Shown here: in pieces, positions 36,796 to 42,500 of the stretch | Position numbering within the stretch: position 1 is the stretch's first letter | How the letters are laid out: each line of letters starts with the position of its first letter | NCBI GenBank assembly: GCA_963575745.1 | Contig: CAUYUJ010004002.1 | Location: 979,163-1,021,662, forward strand | Direction: 5' to 3' | Source of the DNA: Prorocentrum cordatum | Lineage: Eukaryota > Sar > Dinophyceae > Prorocentrales > Prorocentraceae | DNA: 42,500 bases | Notes under the pieces: generated by a model | Seen by the model: only the letters and a program-made list of their open reading frames with translations | Databases searched by the model: none | What the model was told of the DNA's origin: nothing | Made by a program: the position numbers and the translations under genes

Positions 36796-37465
36796 GCTTT
36801 TCTGCGTCGCGGTCGGGGCTCCAGACCTCGTTATTTGTCGACGATTCTGCGAAAAACGCTCCGCACCCTGTTTTTCACGAAGGAAAGCGGGGGTCTGCGG
36901 ACCCCGTTTTTTATCGAGGATCCGAGATGGGGGGCGCACTTTCCTCGAGCGGGCACACACGAAACGCATTTTTTCAAACAAAAATCAGCACTTTACCTCG
37001 TTATTTATCGCACAAAAATTCGCTGGCAAAAACCGGGGGGTCCTTTAAACCTACTAAATGAGAACCCTGGGCCCATGCCCTTTCCGGGAAAAAATGAAAA
37101 GCCAACACGTATTCAAACGTATTCAAACATAATTCAAACAAGTCGTCCCCATACATTGTTTGTTAACCAACAAATTTGTTGGAATATTCCTGCTGTAGGG
37201 GAACATGTCCGATTTAACACTTGTGCTCAGGCGATTTGACGCTCAGCCTTTCTTGCCTTAACCGGCTCCTGGCCGCTCGCGCAAGGATCCGCGGGGGAGC
37301 CAGCGCGGGGAGCCGGCCTCGCGAATCCCAGAGATCTCCGAGGTTTGCCTGTTCAGTGCATGGCCTCTGCGGGCCTCGATCCCTTCCCCCTGGGTCCGGC
37401 TCTTAAGTGGGTGTGGTTGTCTGCCTGCCCGGAGCCCTGGAGCCCGAGCTTGAGGATAGACACGC
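36796..37465. other. No gene recognised; AT-richer stretch
   Basis: Between the satellite and the 37466 foldback, composition is more AT-rich at 36800-37230, with ATTCAAAC repeats at 37110-37140. GAACATGTCCGATTTAACACTT (about 37200) weakly resembles 27485-27520. No coding frame recognised. Confidence 0.4.
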
Positions 37466-37600
37466 GCGTTCCACTACTCGCAAAGGTAACTACTCGCAAC
37501 TGGCCTGGATCCGACGCGGGGGGCTTGCGATAGATTACATCGAGGCGAGCAACTGTTTGTCGGACGTTTGCGAGTCGGCAGGTTGCGAGTAGTGGAACGC
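37466..37600. mobile_element. 135-bp MITE-like foldback with two-box terminal inverted repeats
   Basis: The termini GCGTTCCACTACTCGCAA (37466-37483) and its exact reverse complement (37583-37600) are perfect 18-bp inverted repeats. A second ACTCGCAA box follows inside each: 37492-37499 on the left and TTGCGAGT at 37568-37575 on the right, giving an 8-mer repeated at 16 and 15 bp. The spacers differ. No ORF and no clear target duplication. The end architecture parallels 28129-28297 although the sequences differ. Confidence 0.75.
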
Positions 37601-37670
37601 TCTCGGTGAGAGGAGACACCGGCACCAGACAAAAACGCGCCGTCGGAGGAGGTCCCCAAACCTGCCCTAC

Positions 37671-37740
37671 AGGGCGCGCTCCGACCAGAACTTCGAGGCA
37701 GATCCCAGCCGGTGCGACGAGTCGCCCAGGGAAGTTCCTA
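37671..37740 (+). repeat. Dispersed repeat, copy 2 (partner at 7655-7725)
   Basis: About 65 bp align with 7655-7720 in the same orientation, including CAGGGCGCGYTCYGACCAG. Confidence 0.55.
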
Positions 37741-37794
37741 GAAACCCCAAATCGTGAGTAACCCTCCTCCTTCTCCTCCCATTCCCCTCTCCTC

Positions 37795-37833
37795 CTCCTC
37801 CTCCTCCTCCTCCTCCTCCTCCTCCTCCTCCTC
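37795..37833 (+). repeat. (TCC)n microsatellite
   Basis: Thirteen perfect TCC units on the plus strand. CCTCCAGAGGTCCCC-type short repeats follow at 37855-37925. Confidence 0.95.
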
Positions 37834-38036
37834 CAACCTTCCTGGGGTACCCCCAAGATCTCAAGAAGTCCTTCGAAGCCTCCAGAGGTCCCCAGAGGCC
37901 TCCAGAAGTCCCCCAAATGCAACAATGCCAAGATCCCCAAAAAACATGGATTCTCGACCCTCCCTCATTTTACCCCTCCGCACCCACTCTGACCTCATAG
38001 GCTGCAATTTTTCGGTACATGGGGCCCTGGGGGATT

Positions 38037-38477
38037 TCAACACCTTCCCCAGGGCTGACTTTTCATTCTGAATTGATGTTTTGGCGGCCCTGGCGAGAAA
38101 ATACGCTCCACAGGCTGGAAACGTGGCGGAACTGGCAGTTTCATTTTCTGTGACGCCTCGATCTGAGGGTCCTTCATCTGGTCCGCGTTCGCGAAGATCT
38201 GGCGTCCCTTCTTCGATTGGTATGCACTGTTCGTTGGCGCCGTCAATTTGTCGAGGTTGGTTCCCGACCGGCTCAGTCCCACGCGCTGCCTGGGCAGGGG
38301 GTGACTGTTCTCGTCGTAGGCGTCGAGGTCGTCGTCTTCGTCATCGTCGAGGATTTCGTCGTCGCCGTCTTCGTCGTCGCGGTCGTCGTCGAAGAGAAAG
38401 ATTTGGAAGGAGAAGGGGGATGAAGCAGAGGCCGACGAGGAGGAGGGGGAACAAGAGCGAGAAGGAGGACGAAACAT
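38037..38477 (-). CDS. Candidate exon or ORF: acidic N-terminus, polar C-terminus
   Basis: An ATG at 38475-38477 opens 146 codons on the minus strand. Residues 1-28 are Ser/Pro-rich, 29-55 are strongly acidic (DDD, DED, DDEDDD runs encoded by GAC-rich repeats), and 56-146 are polar with varied composition, for example SGTNLDKLTAPTNSAY and GRQIFANADQMKDPQIE. This last part does not look like repeat and uses ordinary codons. The frame ends GRC-TGA, and GGAAG|GTGTTG there could be a splice donor, so the real exon may stop at about 38044. No domain was recognised. It lies upstream, in minus sense, of the channel-like exons, but no link is shown. Confidence 0.4.
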   Translation of the reverse strand: MFRPPSRSCSPSSSSASASSPFSFQIFLFDDDRDDEDGDDEILDDDEDDDLDAYDENSHPLPRQRVGLSRSGTNLDKLTAPTNSAYQSKKGRQIFANADQMKDPQIEASQKMKLPVPPRFQPVERIFSPGPPKHQFRMKSQPWGRC

Positions 38478-38566
38478 AAGAGGATGAGGGTTCTGAATGC
38501 TTTATACAGCTCTGAGGGTTCCCCAAGATTTTAGGAGTGGGCTTGGAGTTAGAATGTGAAACATAT

Positions 38567-38876
<310 letters not shown>

Positions 38877-38905
38877 GAGGAGGAGGAGGAGGAGGAGGAG
38901 GAGCG
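38877..38905 (+). repeat. (GGA)n run fused to the AGT tract
   Basis: Nine GGA units directly following the AGT tract, then GCGGGAGGAAGAGG. Confidence 0.95.
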
Positions 38906-39164
38906 GGAGGAAGAGGCGGAGTAGGAGTAGGAGGTGGAAGAAGAAGTACGGAGGTGGAAGGAGGGGAGACGAGGATGAAAGGCAGAAGGAGGAAAGAGCA
39001 GGGAGTGGGAAGTCGGTTTCAGCTCGTCCTGCAATGTTGTACGCTGCTTTGCAGGGCGTGGCCTTCACTGATGGAAGAGGAGGTGGAGGAAGAGGAGGGA
39101 GAAGAGCAAGGGGACCAGAGTAAAACCAAAATGCGTCAGCGATGCCGCAGTGCAGTGAACCCGT

Positions 39165-39335
39165 ACCACAAGGACGCACGGGAAGGGTGCAAGGGCCTTG
39201 GGAGGCCAAGTCGACATCTTGCGAGCGGGGCGCGGCCAACGAGAGTGGCAAAGGATGGGCCGAGGAGGCAAGGAGGCCAGAGTACCCCTTGGGAAGGTTG
39301 CCCATACTTCCGATGCGCGTTGACTGTCCACCCTC
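39165..39335 (+). repeat. Dispersed repeat family R1, copy 3
   Basis: Contains GGACGCACGGGAAGGGTGCA, GGAGGCCAAGTCGACATCTT, GGCAAAGGATGGGCCGAGGA and CCCTTGGGAAGGTTGCCCAT, aligned block by block with 33600-33735 and 41088-41285. Confidence 0.6.
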
Positions 39336-39351
39336 CAGTCCCAAATGAGGT

Positions 39352-39517
39352 GGAGGAGGAGGACGATGAGGAGGAGGAGGAGGAGGAGGAGGAGGAGGAG
39401 GAGGAGGAGGAGGAGGAGGAGGAGGAGGTAGGGGTAAGGAGGAGGAGGAGGAGGAGGAGGAGGAGGAGGAGGAGGAGGAGGAGGAGGAGGAGGAGGGAGG
39501 GAGGAGCAGGAGAAGGA
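39352..39517 (+). repeat. (GGA)n tract, ~165 bp
   Basis: Two near-perfect GGA runs split by GTAGGGGTAA at 39428. Confidence 0.95.
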
Positions 39518-39927
39518 GGAGGAGGAGGCCCTTCTCCTGGATCCCTACGTACACTCTCTTGCACCAAGAAGATGCACCTCCTAAGAAGACGAGCGCCCGG
39601 CACGGGCCCGCCACACAGGCGAGCCGCGTCTCGACAAGGAACGGCCCCGAGGAGCGCGCAGAGGCAGGGCCGCACAACGCCACAAGCGCTGGGCGAGCCC
39701 GATACCATACAGTCGGGGCGCTGACCTAATGAACCCTAAATAAGCAACGAGGCCCCTTTTCTCCAGAGGTTGAACTTCGATTTCCCCTTCGAACACCTAC
39801 GGAAAGCTTGGGGAAAAACTGTGAAACCATGAAGGAACACGGAGCCCCTATCCAACGAAAAGAGTTCCTTCTTCAGCGCCCCGACTGTAGCCACGAGCGC
39901 AAGGTGCGCTCAGCCTTCAACAAGCAG

Positions 39928-39990
39928 CGTCATCGTCATCGTCATCGTCATTGTCATCGTCATCGTCGTCGTCGTCGTCGTCATCGGACG
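39928..39990 (+). repeat. (GTCATC)n / (GTC)n microsatellite
   Basis: Six to seven GTCATC-type units and then six GTC units. The minus strand would read Asp/Met/Thr-rich repeats. Confidence 0.9.
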
Positions 39991-40469
39991 TGTAGAAGCG
40001 AAAGCCTGGAACTGCAGGGAAAGCACGACAAAAACCCAAAGCTCGGATCTGTTCGTCATCTTCGGCGTCCAGAGGCGGCTTCTGTGGGCCCCGGGGCCGT
40101 CAAAGAACGCTCGGGGATGAGCAGCCTGTCCGCAGGAGGGGGGTCGAGAGATCGGAGGGCCTGCGTCAGGCGGGGGAGGCCACGGAGAAATTATGTCGTT
40201 TTGCACGCGGGCGAACTCAGACTCCCGACGTCATGAGTCGTCATGGCGCGGACCCCCCAACGGTCTGGGCCCATTCCCCAGGGCTGTTTTTTTGTCCCGA
40301 GTCGTTCTTTGACGGTCCCGAGGTCCGGCGAGGGCTCCCAGAGGCCTAAAACAATTAAACTCCTCCCGTCCTGCTTTTTTCATGACCCGAGGGACTCTGG
40401 GTTGGGACATCGCGATGCTGGATGCCCTTTCGGCTGCCATGGGTCCCCCGCATCCCAGCAAGACCGGCT

Positions 40470-40640
40470 TGACTGTGCAGGGGACCCGACGGTAGCGAGC
40501 AAGGCATCCAACGTCCCGAGGTCTCGACGTCGGGCGCCCACGTGCAACGCCACGGCTTCTCCGCTTCCTTGCACGCCATCCCGCGACGGGACGGCAGCCG
40601 ATGGCGCAACCCGTCGGGCAGGGCAGCGCACTGAAGTTCG
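40470..40640 (+). repeat. Dispersed repeat family R1, 3' half with an insert
   Basis: GACTGTGCAGGGGACCCGAC, GGTAGCGAGCAAGG and GATGGCGCAACCCGTCGGGC to GGCAGCGCACTGA match 41201-41275, but about 90 bp of other sequence lies in the middle. Confidence 0.55.
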
Positions 40641-40864
40641 CCGGCCCAGCGGGCCCCAGGGCGTGCTGAGATCTCCGGCAGCGGGCCAACAATATTCCAG
40701 TTCGCGCGCGCGAGGCCGCCCCTGGGGGTCCCCGGACGAAACGCACCCCGGGAGACCCCTGGGAGACCCCCGGGACACTCGGATCAGAGATGCCAGACCG
40801 GGCAATTTTTCGACACCCCTCACGAGGATCGTGGCCTGCGAGGGGAGGGGCGCAATCGACTACC

Positions 40865-40990
40865 CCCCCCCTTGACCCAAGAGGTCCCCAAGAGCCCCCC
40901 AAGAGGCTATAGGGGCCCACAAGACGCCGCCAAGGAAACCCAAGAGGCTCCCAAGAGGCCCCCAAGGCCCTAAAGAGGGCTCCAGGGCTG
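40865..40990 (+). repeat. CCCAAGAGG-type short repeats
   Basis: A loose run of CCCAAGAGGCYCCC units like the subunits of the 18.1-20.8 kb array. Confidence 0.55.
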
Positions 40991-41087
40991 GCGGAATGAG
41001 CGAAGCGATTAAATAAACGAAATTGCGAAACGCAGGGTACACTAATAAAAAATATGCCCGATAAGGAGGCAAGCTCCTTGGACGCCT

Positions 41088-41285
41088 GTGTTGAAGCTTT
41101 TGCGATCGCGGCGGGCCATCGAAAGTAGTCAAGGATGGACCGAAGAAGCACGGATGCAAGGGTACCCTTGGGAAGGTCACCCATCCTTACCATCGGTTCC
41201 GACTGTACAGGGACGCGATGGTAGCGAACAAGGGGCGACAAGCGATGGCACAACCCATCGGGCTAGGCAGCGCACTATAAACAAC
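41088..41285 (+). repeat. Dispersed repeat family R1, most complete copy
   Basis: Contains both halves of the family: GTCAAGGATGGACCGAAGAA with CCCTTGGGAAGGTCACCCAT, and then GACTGTACAGGGACGCGATG to GGCAGCGCACTATA. The combined span is about 195 bp; the true ends are unknown. Confidence 0.55.
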
Positions 41286-41900
41286 ACGTGAAAACGAAGT
41301 GTAAGACAGCGTGCGCGATTGATACATGCAGAGGAGGAAGGGGAAGACGGGGGACGAGGAATTGCGCAAACATTGTATACACTTCTCGGTTTGTGAGTGG
41401 CACCATTGCGCAGGTGCCATGCCAATCTTTTCTGAATGCTTCAAAATGATTAACGGGCGACTCCCGCATGGGATCCAGCGGTTTTCTTTTGCATACAGAA
41501 CATGCGTGCGACAAGAGACCTTGCTACGAAGCACCCCGCACATGTCATGCGGATAAGCGCAAGGGGCGGGTCGCGGGAGGGTCGCGCGGGGACAAAGACA
41601 TCAACAACACTCATTCCAATGCTGTTCGCTCTCATCTGCCCGCGTGCCATTCAAGATGTCATTCTCCCGAACCCTCGGTACCCGCCCTCTTCGTCTTTGT
41701 TCGTGCGTATTTATTTTGGGGGAAACATCTTCGTTTCCTGTCACGTGTCACTGGCGCAGCTCTTCGAACAGGTAGACCCAAAACAATGCACAAGGGGAGA
41801 AATGAGAAGGAGGGAGTGCCGAGAGGGAGGAACGAGGGAAGGGGGCACGGGGGATGAAGGAAGAAGGTGGAGGACGAGAGGGATGATCAAGGGGAGATGG
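41286..41900. other. No gene recognised
   Basis: Balanced composition. Open frames of 100-150 codons exist on both strands without recognisable domains. Purine-rich at 41790-41890. Confidence 0.4.
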
Positions 41901-42050
41901 CAAGGTCTCAGGCGAGAGCGCGCATCCCGGCGAAAGTATGAACAAGTCCCAAGCGAAAGCGCGGTTCGTGAATAAGTGGTGAGCAGTCTGAAGCGAGAGC
42001 GCGAAACTTGGATGCGTGGCAAGGGGATCTCTAGCGAAAGCTGGTTCCAC
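41901..42050 (+). repeat. Degenerate ~40-bp tandem repeat, four copies
   Basis: Units start at about 41901, 41942, 41982 and 42020. Each has a CAAG/GCAG start, a TCY-CARGCGARAGCGCG core and a variable end. Non-coding. Confidence 0.65.
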
Positions 42051-42500
42051 CACGACCTGTGAGGAAACATCAGGCCGGAGCCGTCGCTGTTGCAAGCCAG
42101 GGGCCACGGGTCCAATCTGACGCGCAAGAGTTCCCCTTGTCCAAAACAAGGTGCGAGCCTCGGGAAGGACCCTGCAATTTAAACATACAATGGGCACTGG
42201 AGGGGTGGGGATCAACAGCGTTAATTCAGATCTGAGACTTCGACAAAGAACAAACAAGCATAATCCAGGCCACGGAATACTTCACCCACGCGCCCATGAA
42301 TGGTGTAAAGCCGCTCGGCCGCCTCACTCTGATAAGAACTCTGGGCGCACGTGAGTCGTCAAATTTTGAGCCCCCTGAGGTGCCCAAAGGCTTCCGTGGG
42401 CCCCAGGGCCATCGATGGAGGGACGAACCTTTCGTCCCGTCTTCAGACTACCGCGGTTCGCCACGGCCGCCCACCGCGCTCTGGCCCTGCGCGCCCGGCT
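42051..42500. other. No gene recognised at the window end
   Basis: Unique-looking sequence. GGCTTCCGTGGGCCCCAGGG (about 42389) resembles GGCTTCTGTGGGCCCCGGGG near 40076. Confidence 0.4.

Overview
The window looks like nuclear DNA of a dinoflagellate. This is inferred from sequence only. The signs are high GC, exon-like pieces whose codons end almost only in G or C, non-LTR retrotransposon fragments with the endonuclease, RT, RNase H and tail-zinc-finger layout common in dinoflagellates, very many GGA/TCC tracts, and long tandem arrays. No rRNA, tRNA, complete spliced-leader gene or intact ordinary gene was found. The genus cannot be named from this.

Layout. 0.6-7.1 kb (minus strand): one nearly full-length but broken non-LTR retrotransposon: ORF1, a split endonuclease, and a reverse transcriptase with all catalytic motifs. 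7.1-11.7 kb: GC-rich repeats, an 80-bp-arm foldback and an unrecognised degenerate coding stretch. 11.8-14.7 kb: a short exon resembling ion-channel segment S2, tail fragments of two more retrotransposons, and a possible decayed copy of the channel exon. 14.7-18.1 kb: CT-rich and ACN-rich low-complexity DNA, plus a 12-codon microexon candidate on the plus strand. 18.1-20.8 kb: a three-copy array of a repeat built from short CCCCAAGACGG-like units. 20.8-27.2 kb: two RNase H-bearing retrotransposon tails (minus strand), a 0.4-kb tandem duplication and GGA tracts. 27.2-30.2 kb: two short exons resembling the N-terminal linker and S1 of an ion channel, embedded in GC-rich foldback elements. 30.8-36.8 kb: a 73-bp tandem array, large GGA blocks, a 431-bp tandem duplication and a higher-order 45-bp satellite. 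37.2-42.5 kb: a 135-bp foldback, an acidic ORF of possible genic origin, an uninterrupted-looking (AGT)n tract of about 310 bp, and dispersed repeats.

How it fits together. The channel-like exons lie in the right order on the minus strand (28.95 kb, 27.6 kb, 11.8 kb). All recognisable retrotransposon fragments are also on the minus strand. The simplest reading is that much of the window is intron of one very large, or decayed, minus-strand ion-channel gene filled with retroelements and simple repeats. An alternative is separate remnants of tandem gene copies. The most unusual items are these dispersed microexons, two unrelated foldback elements whose terminal inverted repeats both contain an 8-bp box repeated at about 16 bp, loss of the same RNase H catalytic aspartate in two retrotransposon copies, a perfect 31-bp-arm hairpin, and the higher-order satellite.
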